The notes: generated by a model from the sequence alone, not told the origin. A DNA stretch of 64,000 nt from Geosiphon pyriformis (GCA_016748015.1 JAAOMT010000723.1:222351-286350), one strand, 5' to 3'; shown: positions 23,663 to 36,360, numbered from the stretch's first letter. Numbers and translations are program-made.

Positions 23663-25320
23663 TTGGTGCTCTCCCACGGAAATAACACAGCAACAAAATT
23701 CAAAGTGGCAACTGCCTTAGACATCACAACCTTAGAGTACTATCAATCGATTTATACACACTGCAAACAACAATTTGAAATATGTGACGGAATCATAGCT
23801 TTCAAGAAAACACTTTTTCAATACATCAAAAATCGAATCAACAACTATCTCTTTGGGAACTATAACATTACAACAGTTAAAAGAGATCTTCTTGAAAATA
23901 TACTACACTATTCCAACACCAAATTAAAAAACATTAGTACTGAAGCTTACACTACTTATTTTGAGGAACTCGATTATAATATTATTCGATTCTGTGAAGA
24001 AAAATATCTTGCAAACACACAATTTGCCTTTGAACTCAAATCTGAACCTGAAACCAGTAGCAACAAAAGACAAAAAGATAACCAACCTGTTCACACAACA
24101 CCCAATACTCCCAAAATACCATTCAAACATTTACAAACACCTGAACAAGGAACCAGCTCAAAACTTCCACTTACTATCACACCTTTTTCAGCTTCACTTG
24201 CACAAGCCCAAACACCTAATTTACCCTTGAATTGATTTACAAGACCAGAAGATTTTACATCACTCAGAAGCCCCACCAGACAACAAGAACCTCTTCAAAC
24301 TAGTTTCAATTTCCTTGATTTTCTAGTTGAAAACCAAAGTGAACACTTTGAGACAGCAGCAAATGAAGAAAACAACTCTGAAATAACCGAAAAAAAATCA
24401 ATAGACAGTGAAAACAAAGAAAACAAAATGACAATATACATTGCAAAAATCCCTGAATTCAATGGAAAAGATATTAAGACCAGTCCCCAAGAATGGCTCG
24501 ACCAAGTTACTAAAGCTGGAGATGCAAATAGATGGAATGCTGCCAAAATGTTAAGAACAATTCCCTACTTTCTCAAAGGAACAGCAGGAGAATGGTTTGA
24601 AAATCTTGTCACCCCATTCAATGATTGGAACGCTTTCAAAGCAGCCTTCCTTGAACAATTCACTGACAATAATATCTCCATCACTCTTCGCAATCGTTTT
24701 TGAAATATCAAACAAGAACCCTCCGAATCCGTTATGACTTATATTGGAAAATTCAACAAACTTCTCAGATGGATTTGCCAACTCGAGACAAACGATTATT
24801 ATTCTGATGCTTAAATCTTGGATCAATTTATCGCTGGTCTAAAAGATAAACTAATTAAAAAAGTTTGTCCACACATGCCAGAAGATTTAAACTCTGCCAT
24901 ACAGCATGCAAAAAGATACAAAATGGCCATGGAAGAGGCCAATTGTACAAAACTTGTAAATTTGGCAATTAGAGAAACCAGTTCAGTAGCTGAGAAAAAA
25001 ATTGACCAACTCACAAAGAAGGTCGAAAACTATTTTACCAACTAACAACAACAACAACCACAAAGATATCAACCACCCCAAAAATGAAATCAAAATAACT
25101 TTGCACCACTTTCCAATAACCAGCCCCAGAATTGCCATTACTGTGGAATCTCTGGCCACTGGAAAAAAGATTGCAAAAAGCTACAACGAGACCAACAAAA
25201 CAGGAGTAATCAATGTTACTCTCCACCACAGCAATTTTATTATCAACCATCACTACCAGCTTACTATCCACCAAGATCCTAATACCAAAATAACTATTAT
25301 CAGCCTGCCCCACAACTAAT
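23663..25320 (+). pseudogene. E2 gag: ATG-less N part, capsid-like domain, CCHC knuckle
   Basis: An open frame begins just after the LTR (codons LVLSHGNNTATKFKV..) and runs 190 codons to a TGA. It continues in phase to 'MTIYIAKIPEFNGKDIK' at 24428. The capsid-like domain (24428-24900) has 'AGEWFENL' and 'FKAAFLEQF', interrupted by a TGA and a TAA. It is followed by 'MEEANCTKLVNLAI', a Q-rich tract and the knuckle 'CHYCGISGHWKKDC' (25133-25174). The first 255 codons contain no ATG yet are conserved with E1 at the protein level ('TTLEYYQSIYTHCKQ', 'NRINNYLFGNYN'). Confidence 0.88.
23664..23675 (+). promoter_or_regulatory. E2 primer-binding site (putative)
   Basis: TGGTGCTCTCCC, two bases after the 5' LTR, shares its first nine bases with E1. 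The same motif also overlaps codons of the ATG-less gag frame. Confidence 0.6.
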
Positions 25321-25438
25321 CCAACAGCAATACCAACAACCATCCACACAACATTATCAAGTACCTACTCGAAGACCGATTACACAAAATCAATTCACAC
25401 CACAAAACCGATACCAAGTAAACAACAATAGAATCAGT

Positions 25439-27862
25439 TTGAACAACCAATTGGTTCCCCGAAATTCTACTCAACCAAGACCCAACCACTACCACACTCA
25501 ACCCAGTTATTTAACAATGCCAGAAGAACAGGATTTTCACCATACTACACTTTTGGAAGGTAGAGCTGCAGCACAACAACAACAAAACTCTTCTCATAAT
25601 CACACCACTATTCCACCAGCCCGAATTGCTGAAAATACCAATCTCTCTGATATCTTTCCTTTTGAATTTGAAGCAAATGAATCACCATTCTTGCTTAGCA
25701 ATACAGTGACTAATGAGCAAAAAGCCATTACTGCAATGTACACAGAAGCTGAAGTAGAAGGAAAGCCAATTCGCTTGATCCTAGACAGTGGATCTGCCAG
25801 AAGCATTATCACCTACCAGTTAATACAACAGTTGAAAAAAAATGTCGACCGACCAGCTCAAACAGTAATTGTCACTGCCGATAGCATGAAAAAGACACCA
25901 GTAGGAGAAATTGACAATTTTCCATTCACTCTTGATGGAATCACCATTCCAGTCAAAGTTCTTGTAATAAACGCACTCCAGTACCAAGCTCTTATCCGAA
26001 ATAATTGGCTTCAAAAAGCCAATGCTAATCTGAATTGGGAAACACAAGAGTTAACAATCTCCTATCAAGGACAACATGCCCGGGTACCTGCCATTTGTGG
26101 TACATTCAACAAATACTCTGAAAAAGCCCCGGCTTTTGAATTTGAACCAGAAGAAGAAAAACTAATAATCGAAACATTTATGGCTCTTGGATTAATGTCC
26201 AACTGGGCCAATGAAACAGAACAAGAACATTTTACTCCACACACTAAACCCAAAACCTCTGGATGGAATATACCTTACTCGAAACCCGAACCAAAGAAAC
26301 GATGCCCCTATATTCCCCTTAAATGTAAGGACTGCCACAAGAAACTATTGTCAATGGGAGCCTGCATTTCACCTGAAGAAGAATATGAGAATCATACTTG
26401 TTATTACTGCAAAGCTTGTCACAGAGAGCGATGGGACCATCTAATAAAAAGGAGCAGAAAATGGGACAACACTCCTTGTTTGACTTGTGAAGATATGCTA
26501 CCAGAAGAATACAATTGGATTGATATAGCAATAAGAGGAGGCGTCTGCGATCAGACCTGCCAATATGCTTTATTAATTTCAGAAAAAGTAAAAAGAGGAG
26601 CACCCTTTAATGCAGCATACAACAGTGCTCTCAACAAACTTTATCACTACTCTCATGATGCCAAGATGATTTTTGACTTAGCAATGACATTAATTAATGG
26701 AGCTACCAAAGAAGATGTTCATCAAATGAAGGAAGCAGAATACATTGAATACACTATAGAATTAGCTAGATTCGATTACGAAAATGAAGTAGAAGTCTAC
26801 CACCAAATTGCAAGTCACACCTACCTGATCCAAGAAGCTCAAATTCAACAATTAGAGCAAATAAACATTAGGTTATGTGAAGAATGCATTATGCCTTGCG
26901 ATGAACAGTGGTGTCCTAAATGCTATGCTCTTAGTATTCCCTTGCCCAGCAAAAATGATGAGAATGAAATTGAATTTGGAGAACCTGAAGAAATGGAAGA
27001 AATTGAAACAACACTCATCTACCTTATCAAAAATCAGCTTGCCTTACAACTTAAATACTTCAACAACAATGGACAAGGAATAAAACCCGAAAAAGCACAC
27101 AAAATTGATGCTGGATATGACCTAAGATATCCAGGCAAGGATACTCTTGTTCTCAAACCCAAATCTTTTACAAAAATCAATCTTAAAATTGCACTCGAAA
27201 TCCTGCCAGGAGCAATGGTTCAAATTGCCTCCTGGTCCTCTCTGGCAAGCAAAAGAATCAATGTTAGAGAAGGAATAATCGATGCTGGATATACTGGAAA
27301 CATAACAGTGATGCTTCAAAATGAAATTGACAAACCAATTACCATCTCACTTTTTGGAGAACATCCAGAAATCTACATCTGCCCAAAGCCAACAACCACA
27401 CAACAAATTTTTGAGTCCAATAAGCAAGTCTGCTTGGAACATAATATTTTGATTCCAAACATTTATATTCTAAAAGGAACAAAGAAAGTCCGAATCACTT
27501 TTTACAACCCCAATAATTACCCCATAATTTTATTAAATAATTTAGAAATTGGAGTTATTCACAGTAATATATTTCAACAAGAATTACCCCAAATAGTTCC
27601 TGATTTTTCTGAAATTATTGGACATTCAATACCAAAAACCAACCCAAACCTCAGCTCCAAAAACTACCATGTTGTCATGGAAAAACTATCTCGAATCAAC
27701 ATGGGACAACTTGAACCACAACAACAGATCCAGCTCAAAGAGCTAATTGCAGAATTTGCTGACATCTTTGCTGAAAACAACAATGACTTAGGAAGAACTG
27801 ATTTGGTTCAACACCAAATCTATACAGGAGATGCCAAACCAAGGCGACAACAAGCCTACTAA
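25439..27862 (+). pseudogene. E2 pol segment: protease, Cys-rich region, truncated dUTPase, start of RT
   Basis: 807 codons without a stop. Residue 1 is only the first ATG of the open stretch, not a true start. Retropepsin: catalytic 'LILDSGSA' (Asp116) within 105-220. Cys block 1 at 289-374: CKDC 296-299, CYYCKAC 321-327, CLTC 347-350, CDQTC 370-374. Cys block 2 at 480-495: CEEC, CDEQWCPKC. dUTPase 552-632: motif I AGYDL 558, motif II 'ASWSSLASK' 597 with Trp instead of Arg, motif III 'GIIDAGYTGNITV' 612. Motifs IV and V are missing through a 213-bp in-frame deletion relative to E1. The rest leads into RT ('DLVQHQIYTGDAKPRRQQAY'). It is part of one gag-pol polyprotein. Confidence 0.9.
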
Positions 27863-29105
27863 GTTGTCCCAGAAAGTCACCAATTTATCCGAGAAGAAGT
27901 ACAATAGATGCTTAACAATGGGCTTATTCAACCATCAATGAGCCCATGGGTCTCACCTGTGGTCCTAATTAAAAAGAAAAATGGGAAGATACAATTTTGT
28001 GTTGATTACCGACAACTCAACAGTGTCACCATTGGGGATGTCTACCCTCTTCCCCGAATTGATGACATGTTGGATGCCCTTGGAAAGTCCAAATACTTTT
28101 CAACATTAGATTTAGAAAGTGGATACTGGCAAGTTGCTATGGACCCCAAAGACCACCTCAAAACAGCATTCACCACTCAAGGAGGAAATTACAAGTTCAA
28201 TGTAATGCCTTTCGGATTATGCAATGCACCAGCAACATTCCAAAGACTCATGGATGTTGTTTACAAAGGCCTCCTTTGGAAATCAGTAGTAGTTTATCTT
28301 GATGACACTGATGTTTATTCACCATCTTTCTAGCTACATTTAATTCACCTGCGAGAAGTTTTTCAACGATTACGGAAAGCAGGATTGAAACTGAACATTG
28401 AAAAATGCTACTTTGGAAAAACAAGTTTAGCTTTTCTTGGTCACATTGTTAGCAAAGATGGAATTAAACCAGACCCCAAAAAAATCAGTACTGTCAAAAA
28501 CTTCAAGACTCCACAAAATACCACAGAATTAAGAGGATTTATTGGATTAGCATCCTATTACCGAAAATTCATCAAAGGATTCTCAGAAATTGCAAAACCC
28601 CTCAACCAGCTCACTACTAAAAATGTCAAATACAAATGGACAGAAGAACACCAAAATGCCTTCGAGATACTTAAGGAAAAACTCACAACAGTTCCAATCC
28701 TCGCCTACCCAGACTTCAGCAACTGATTTCGGTTAGCAACTGACGCCTCTTATACTGCCTTTGGTGCCATCCTATCACAGTTAGATGACAATGGAAATGA
28801 GCGAGTAATTGCTTATGCTAGTAGAACATTAAAGCCAGCCGAAAAGAACTATCCCACAACAGAATTAGAAACCACAACAGTAATCTGGGCCCTACATCAC
28901 TTCAACCTTTATCTCAGACCCAAAAAATTCGATATTATCACTGATAATATTGGACTTAAATGGCTTCAAAACAAAAACACCCAGCTGAATGCAAAACAAA
29001 CCCGATGGACAATATTTTTAGCTAATTACTGATACATTGTACACCACAAACCAGGAAAACTCCACACCAATGTTGATTGTCTCTCAAGAATAAGGCAAGA
29101 TTAGA
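27863..29105 (+). pseudogene. E2 reverse transcriptase and RNase H
   Basis: Same frame as the preceding segment after stops at 27860 and 27905. Motifs: 'LIKKKNGKIQFCVDYRQLNSVTIGDVYPLPRID', 'STLDLESGYWQVAMDPKDHLKTAF', 'FGLCNAPATFQRLMDVVY', active site 'VVYLDDTDVYS', 'LNIEKCYFGKTSLAFLGHIVSKDGI', 'RGFIGLASYYRKFIKGF'. RNase H: 'LATDASYTAFGAILSQ', 'TELETTTVIWALHHF', 'IITDNIGLKWL', all acidic residues present, with stops near 28332 and 28727. Ends 'VHHKPGKLHTNVDCLSR', typical of gypsy RNase H. Confidence 0.93.
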
Positions 29106-29129
29106 AAACAAAACCAACACCCATTTGAA

Positions 29130-30489
29130 TTAACAGCATCAAAACAACAAACAATGAACCCCAAAAACTACAACAATCTCAAACAATATTTAGAGACATT
29201 AACAATCCCAACAGATTGGTCCCCAGACGAAAAACATTAGTTACAACAACAAGCCAAACAATATTTTCTACACAACAACATTATCTATCATCGAAATTTC
29301 AAAAACCCAACCAAACCACTCAGATTAATACAAGAACAAGAAAAAGAGACCATTTTATACAATATGTACTCAGATTCTTCATCAGCACACTTCGGAAAAG
29401 ATAGCACCACCCAAAGAAACACTAGAATACTACTTTTGGCCTTGAATAAAAAAAGACATTCATGAATATGTCGAATCTTGTGATAGTTGTCAAAGAAGAG
29501 GAGGAACTTGCCCTACTGAACCTTTAAATTCAATCAAAATTGGACAGCCTTTTGACAGAGTCGGCATTGATTTAGTCGGACCACTATCTATCACTACCCA
29601 AGGAAACTGTTATATTGCAGTAGCTGTAGACTACCTTACTAAATGGCCTGAAGCCAGAGCCATTCAACAAATAGATGCAAAATCAGTAGCAAATTTCATC
29701 TACGAAGACATCATTTGTAGACATAGATGTCCAATTGAGCTTTTATCCGATCAGGGAACACACTTTGTGAACAACCTGATACAAGAAATTTGTGAATGAT
29801 TCAATGTCAAAAGATCTCTGTCTTTGTCCTACCATCCACAAACAAACAGACTTGTGGAATGTTTTAACAGAACATTGTGTGAGTCATTAGCCAAAGTCTC
29901 AACCGATTTTGAGCAAGAATGGGATCTCTTTATTCCATCAGTGTTACTAGCATATAGGACATTAAAACAAGATACCACGAAACACACACCATTTGATTTA
30001 ACTTATGGAAGGACAGCAACGTTACCAATTAGTTTCACAGTGGAAACATACCCAGCACAACTGATCGATGAAAACAATTTCCAAGAAACACTTCAGCAAA
30101 GAGCCTATACTCTGCTTAGCACATTGGAAGGAAAACGACAAATAGCAGCCACCCATATTGAACACTCTCAAGCTCAACAAAAAGAACGGCATGATGACAA
30201 ATTGCCTTCAGTTACCAATAAATTCGAAATTAGAAACAAAGTTCTCTTACACAAAACTAAAGCTGAAAAACAATGGAGTAGAAAATTTGAAAATAAATGG
30301 GATAGACCATTCTTTATCCATGAAGTCCTAGGCAATGGATCATACAAGCTAAGACTCGATGACAAAATCCTAGCAAAAGTTGTACATGGAGATCGTTTGA
30401 AACACTATTATTCCAGAAACAATCCTGAACTATTAATTCCACGAATTGGTACACATTCCCCTTTGGTCAGTCCTGAAGATATTCTATGA
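29130..30489 (+). pseudogene. E2 integrase
   Basis: The N part (29160-29450) has shifted frame and stops. From about 29465 the reading is 'YVESCDSCQRRGGTCPTEPL', 'RVGIDLVGPLSITTQGNCYIAVAVDYLTKWPEAR', 'ELLSDQGTHFVNNL', then a stop. It continues 'SYHPQTNRLVECFNRTLCESLAKV'. The D, D and E of the integrase triad are all present. The C part 'VLGNGSYKLRLDDKILAKVVHGDRLKHYYSRNN' matches E1 (7600-7740). The whole would insert cDNA; stops and a frameshift make it defective. Confidence 0.92.
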
Positions 30490-30657
30490 AACTTAGAACC
30501 AATAGTTGTCATTGAACAACCTTCCAACCTGAATACTTAATTTAATTTTACTAGTTATTTTTTTATAATTTAGAAACAATCTCACAAAAACAAAACAAAA
30601 ATAACATAAAAACCCATACACCAAAAATAATTTTCTTTTATTTCAAATCGCTTATAA

Positions 30658-31376
30658 TGACTATTCCTCAAAACATTCAACAATTATCCCAAAAACTAAT
30701 GTTAGCTTTAAAAACAATACCCAAATTATCTATTACTGTTACTGGAAACCACATTAATTATACCCAAACAGAAGTAGTTACAAATTTAGCCCTAAACTCA
30801 TGAAAATATTACCCATATAAGAAGAACACCAGAAGTTATACTGGAATTCACCTGCCAGAACTTTTAAAGCTTGCTTTAAGAGAAAACCTAATGCTCACTT
30901 CAATTAGTATTCCACCAAATGCTACAAGTCAACAAAGACTTCAATTGTGTCTTAATGAGGAAAACACTGAATATCCTCCAATCTAATGATATTTTCACAT
31001 TGGAAAAACACTCTACGAACGGAAACTGGAACTTACAACAGCAAACCTCACAAAAGAAGCTATTCAAAAACAACTCCACCATGAATTCAAGACAACAGCT
31101 GGACCAACAAACAGTCGCTACAAGCTCAGAGCTGCTCTTAGACTTTATGACCTATTCCACACCTGTGAAAACGTACTGCAAAACCCAATTTTTCAACCTT
31201 TGAAGATTCAATATATTGGAAAGCTCACAGAACTGAAATTTCAACAATTTTCAGACCAAATTTCTTCAATAATTTTGGATTATTATCTGGAAATAACAGA
31301 CAGTACTTGGACTTCGACAGAGCTCAGTCTTGAGGAGGAGGTTATGTTATTAGACAAAATTAGAGATATTATTTAG
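30658..31376 (+). pseudogene. E2 ORF3, broken copy
   Basis: Homologous to the intact E1 ORF3, starting 'MTIPQNIQQLSQKLML' and ending '..DKIRDII' inside the LTR. It has stops near codon 48 and further on ('YPPI' followed by two stops). Its length (719 bp) is one base short of a multiple of three, so a frameshift is also present. It shows that ORF3 is a regular part of the family and not an accident of E1. Confidence 0.85.
31332..31344 (+). promoter_or_regulatory. E2 polypurine tract
   Basis: gaggaggaggtta immediately before the 3' LTR, the equivalent of the E1 purine run. It lies within the ORF3 coding region, so the purines also encode Glu residues. Confidence 0.65.
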
Positions 31377-32324
31377 CATGAAATTATCTTATAATTCCTA
31401 TTATTAGCATATGTTATCATTTCAAATGATCACTTATTACATTAGCAAAAATGTCCGAAATTATCATTTAATCAATAACCCAAATTGTACACAACACAAA
31501 TGTAATCTAATTGTGATGATCAAGCATGTAATACCCCGAACTATGTAACATTCAAAAGTTTGCCGAAATTTGTAGAAATTCGCTGAAATAATTGATAGTT
31601 CACCGAAATATCTAATAGTTTGCCGAAATAACTTGTAATTCGCCGAAATGTATCTTTAGTTCAGCAAAATTGTAGAAAATAGTAAAGTTCAAGTTCATAG
31701 AATAGTGTTACAACAAGTTGTATAAAAGAAGAGCATTTCTCTTTGAGAAAATGTATCTTACTTTAGATTTATCACTTAGAACCATTCCTACACACACACA
31801 AAAAGAAATAAATATTAAATAATTTGAAAAACCAAATTCTTTAATTATTGTACTTGGAAAATTCCCAAAACTCAACTAACATTTCGAAATTGATTAGCTA
31901 CCAATTTCAGTAAACTGTTAGTGACTCCAGGCCTGAATAGAAAACGTTTCTCTTGACAAAATTCTATTTCTGTTACATTTCTTTTATTTTCTTTTATTTT
32001 TTTTATTACAATCATTAGGGTAGCCTACAGACGAGATTCCTGTAGAAGAGTTGACTTTCACAGCAAAGTAACTACACATTTTTAGTGAGCTTCCAGACGA
32101 GCAATTCCTGGGAAAGAGTTGACGTTTACTACAACATAACTACATAAAGCAACTGGCACGGAATTGGCCATTCCACTCATAAGCCCAGCAAGTTCAAATT
32201 ATAGGAGATAATTTAAAGTTAAAAATTCAGTTACTGGAGGTTCAACCATATCCAGAAAACGTGAATTCACAGCAAATAAGTATTAACAACATTACAGAAA
32301 AGAGACCAAAAACCTCCGGTAACA
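31345..32324 (+). repeat. E2 3' LTR
   Basis: 980 bp from TGTTATTAGA to TCCGGTAACA. Near-identical to the 5' LTR with point differences. Followed by TTGTGTAATC, which completes the CATTG direct repeat with the LTR's final CA. Confidence 0.95.
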
Positions 32325-35300
32325 TTGTGTAATCATACCTAACCTGACCATCTGCATGCCATATGTCAAAAGTATGATGCTTGTCTATCAGACTGCTAAG
32401 AGATTCATTAACCATGCCACTCACGTACTTGAATTCCCACCCAACAAGATTGACAGCTTCATAAAGTTTTCTGGCCATATGATGAGCATTGCCAGAAAGA
32501 GGTCTGTCTTTTATGCTAAGAAAGTGGTGTGACATTTTAACAGAAAAAACGAAACTAGAACCAGTAATAGCACCAGCAAAAAAGTCAGCACGCTCGTTGC
32601 CAATAACACCAACATAGTCTTTCATCTTATTTCATGTAACTGAAAGATTTTTTGACAAAATAGTTTTACAAATAAACTCACATTCTATTCAGCATTTTCT
32701 TCTGAAGTCCAGTTTGGTGTTTTCTAAGGTTGTTGCACATAAGTCTAATAAAGCCTAACTATCAGTAAACAACACTACTGAGCTATGACTAGGGACACAA
32801 TTCAAGGCCAGAGTGATTGCCTGCATTTCTGCAAGCATTGAAGACAATAAACCAGGAATTCTAATACTAACACCAATGTCAGCACTAGGAAAATAAGCAG
32901 CAGTGCCACCACTAACACCAAAGGAACCAAAATCTTTAACTAAACTGTCAGTATAAATAGGTATAACATTAGAATCCACTTGTCTTAGACAATCCCTAAT
33001 ATAACCAGTGTTGTATAAGAAAAATTTGAAAGAGAGAAGATATGACAAATTGCTACCACCAACCAGACCACCAGACTCAATAAATTCTACAAGAGAAACA
33101 AACCAACCAGAAGTTGGTCCCCTAAGATCCAATCTTTTCCATCTATGAAATGTATTCTATGTAAAACACCTGTCTCAACAGTCCAACAGCTGGTTCACAT
33201 AGATTATCCCAAACCTTCTTAGTAAATCTACTATCTTTATGTAAACATCCAGTCCAAAGACATCAGCAGCAGCAACTCCACTGCTCACATGAAACATGTT
33301 AGTCGCACTACTTCCTAAGAACAGGCTACAAAATGAAAGTGTGTTCATTATGCCAGCTAAAAACAATTCTCAGAATTGCCCAGGAGCATTATCGGAAAAT
33401 TGAGAGGGTTTTGGGGCAGCCAACTAACAGTCTGCAGATCTATCGCACAGTGTTTGAACAAATCACCAAGTATGCCCACAGAATTGGCAAAAGACACAAA
33501 ATTGGCCAGTGAATTTTTGGCTAGAAGCTGCCTGAAAGGCACCATGTTATATAAACCTGGGTAATAAAAAGCCTCTGTGAGGAAATTTTTAGGCAGGTTA
33601 GCCTTGAGTTTTAGACCTTTTCTTAACAACTTGTCCCATTTTTCATACACACTAATAGGAACATGACTAAATTGGAGTCTATAACTAATGATAGACTGTA
33701 AAACAACAGAAACCAGATACAGAAATTGTTTATCAGAAACCACTTTCCTCAAAACCAAGTTTGTAAAAAACTTCAAGTCCAAATGTGCCTTAACAATACT
33801 AGGGTGAGAAAGTCTCTCAGTTGACAAAAAAATGTCTAAGTATCTATAAGTCTCACATTTTTTTGCTATTGTAATGTTTGACTTACTAATTACCAGCCGA
33901 GAATTGGCAACTCTTTTGTTGATTGGTATAGCCACTGTCTTATTCACATTGATTAAAATGTCATTGACACAAAAAAACTCACTAGCAATATTTAAAATAC
34001 TCTGAATAGCAATCAAACTGTTTCTAATCCAAATTATATCATCCACAAAGGCTCCAGCAGCCATAAAAGACATCTTGCTAAACCCAAAATTTGGTTTGCC
34101 AATGCATGTAAAGAACCTAAATTCTATCCTATAGCCATATGCATATTCAAATTTTTTGATCTCACAAAGCAAAGGATCATAAAAGATTCTCTACAGTAAT
34201 GGAGAGAAAACTTCTCCCTGGTCAAGTTTATCATGAACTGTGTACCCTGATGTCAACTCAAAATCTGTCATAACACAGTTTACCTGACCATTGTGAATAT
34301 TTTTAAAAAACTTAACAAAACAAGAACACATTTTGATCTTGTTCAGACTATTCTTCAAGTGATGCCATCCAATGAAGTTATATGCTTTTTACATATCCTG
34401 CAGCACTAACCACACTTTTCTGCCCTTTTCCAAAGCATCTTTAACCACTGAGCCAACAGCAAAAATCAGAGAAAGAGTAGATGTGCCCTTTAAGACTGAG
34501 AAGTTGTCACCCTAAAGAACATTAAATTTGCTATATGCTAAAGAGATTCTATCTGAGAGCAGCTTAGATAGTACTTTGTAAGCAGTCTCGATCAGAGCAA
34601 TAGGTCTTATGTTGGTCAAAGTACCTTTCCATTCATATGGTTTGGGTATTATGGAGACCCAGGCCCTCTTCTATAGTGTAAGAACCATTGTCAAAGTTAA
34701 ACACATGTTGCAAATTTCCAATAAACCACTCAAAACTCTCTTGTTATAATGTTTCCACAGTTCATTGGTTATATCAGAAAGCCCAGCTGCTTTGCCATCC
34801 AGTAGGTCATTGACCACTACCAGCAACTCATCCAAACTGAAATCGCTCATAATACCCATAAAGGCACTAGAGTCAACATAAGCTAAGGGAGCATATTGAG
34901 TTGACCAGTAGTCTGACAAAACTTTGGACACCATACATTTTTTCATCTATCTTTTCATAATCATATCAATATTTGACTTGACATCATGAGGATCTAGGAT
35001 CAAATTATCATCTACTATCAGATGGTCGAGCACTACTTTTCGAACTGGCTGGTCTAACACACTTCGAATTATGCACCCTTTATCAGAGCTAAAGTTCTTT
35101 ATATGTTTGTCAATTGCTTTTCTGATGAAGTTATCTCTTGCCATTCTGGATTCATAATACTTAGATTTGTGGTATTTTTTCCTTACACCTGCCAGGTGCT
35201 GAAGAGCTACTTTGGTCCCAATATTATTATTAATTAGGGTTTCGAACTCAGAAGCTTCTGTCTTATCAAAACTAGACCAAGTGTGTAAAAAGTGAGCAAA

Positions 35301-36360
35301 GTCTACAGTACAACTCAAACTCAGACTCTTTACAATCTTTGTCACCAGAAGTTCTAACCTAAAAAACTTGGAAAAATATTTGTTCTTCATACACACAAAG
35401 TCACTGAACCAATATTTGGAGAAAATTTTATCAGCTGACATCACCACAGTCTCTTTCAGAATGTTCCATATTGTATCCAAATCCCTAAGGTTCTTTGCCA
35501 GGTTGAATTTAGGCAAAACTATAGCAAATTTATCAAACAAGTATTCTCTGAAACATAGCCATTTACCAGCATTAGCATCCTTGATCTTAAACTTCTACTT
35601 GTCCCTATTGGCTTGCTTACATAAACTATTTAAATCAGAATCCACAAGACCCCCCAACCCAATCAAGACTGAAACTGCCCGATAATCAGTGTTGAAAAAT
35701 TTCACAACAGAGCCAATCTCGTGGCCAGCAACAGCAAAAGATAAATTGCAACTAACAAAGATAAAGTCAATAGTTCTTTTAATCTCTCACGAGTTGGACC
35801 ATATAGGAGCTTTGACCAGCATATAATCAACGAATGAATTTACCAAACCCAAATCAGAACAAAACTTGACACTTGCACTCTTTCCTTTCCTGTTTTCATT
35901 GAAATCCCCACCCAAAACCACAAATGTGCTAAAATTGACTGCTTTGACAATGAAAGAATTGACAACTGAAACTTGACTAAATCTTGACTCAGTGGAAGCA
36001 CCAGCATACAACCCCACAACGAATATTAAGATCTTGTCCTTAAAAAGAAGTCTAATTGAAATAACTCATCCAGGAATCTCTTCTACCTTAGAAACATGCT
36101 GAGCCAGACATTCATTCATGATAACTGCCATACCAGCTTTTAGAAAACCTTTCTCCAGCCCAGAAGTGAATATCTGCACACCATCAAATTTTTTCATAAT
36201 TCATGGCCTTATGCTAGACCTTAATTTAGTTTCAGTAATAAAGGAAATCATGTTACCCGAATTCATGTGCCACTATATGACATCATCTTGCTTTGCTCGA
36301 ACATTAAGGCCTCTAACATTGCATGTAGCAAATTTCCAAATCAAGTCACTTATTAAAAAG
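32325..36360 (-). pseudogene. LINE-B ORF2: endonuclease, RT, RNase H (up to the E2 junction)
   Basis: The minus-strand endonuclease keeps 'TETKLRSS' (catalytic Glu, codon 36231-36233) and 'VVLGGDFNENRKG' (about 35900). RT follows with 'DKIFSKYWFSDF', 'CIIRSVLDQPVRKVVLDHLIVDDNLI', 'DLLDGKAAGLSDITNELWKH', 'IPKPYEWKGTLTNIRPIALIE', 'AGAFVDDIIWI' (active-site DD intact, 34038-34043) and 'NDILINVNKTVAIPIN'. RNase H: 'PIYTDSLVKDFG', 'LAEMQAITLAL', 'LFTDS'. Unlike LINE-A, the catalytic residues are mostly preserved. Stops still interrupt the frame (for example near 34200, 34400 and 34950). It continues at 22682. Confidence 0.9.

Larger units (their letters stand above)
22683..32324 (+). mobile_element. 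Ty3/gypsy element E2 (dUTPase family), complete with two LTRs
   Basis: Same family as E1 in the opposite orientation, LTRs 22683-23661 and 31345-32324. The order is primer-binding site, gag, protease, Cys-rich region, truncated dUTPase, RT, RNase H, integrase, ORF3, polypurine tract. gag to RNase H lies in one frame with scattered stops. A frameshift near 29110-29210 separates the integrase. It holds the longest open stretch of the family (25439-27862, 807 codons). It is inserted antisense in LINE-B with a 5-bp direct repeat CATTG at both ends, overlapping the TG/CA termini. Confidence 0.95.
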
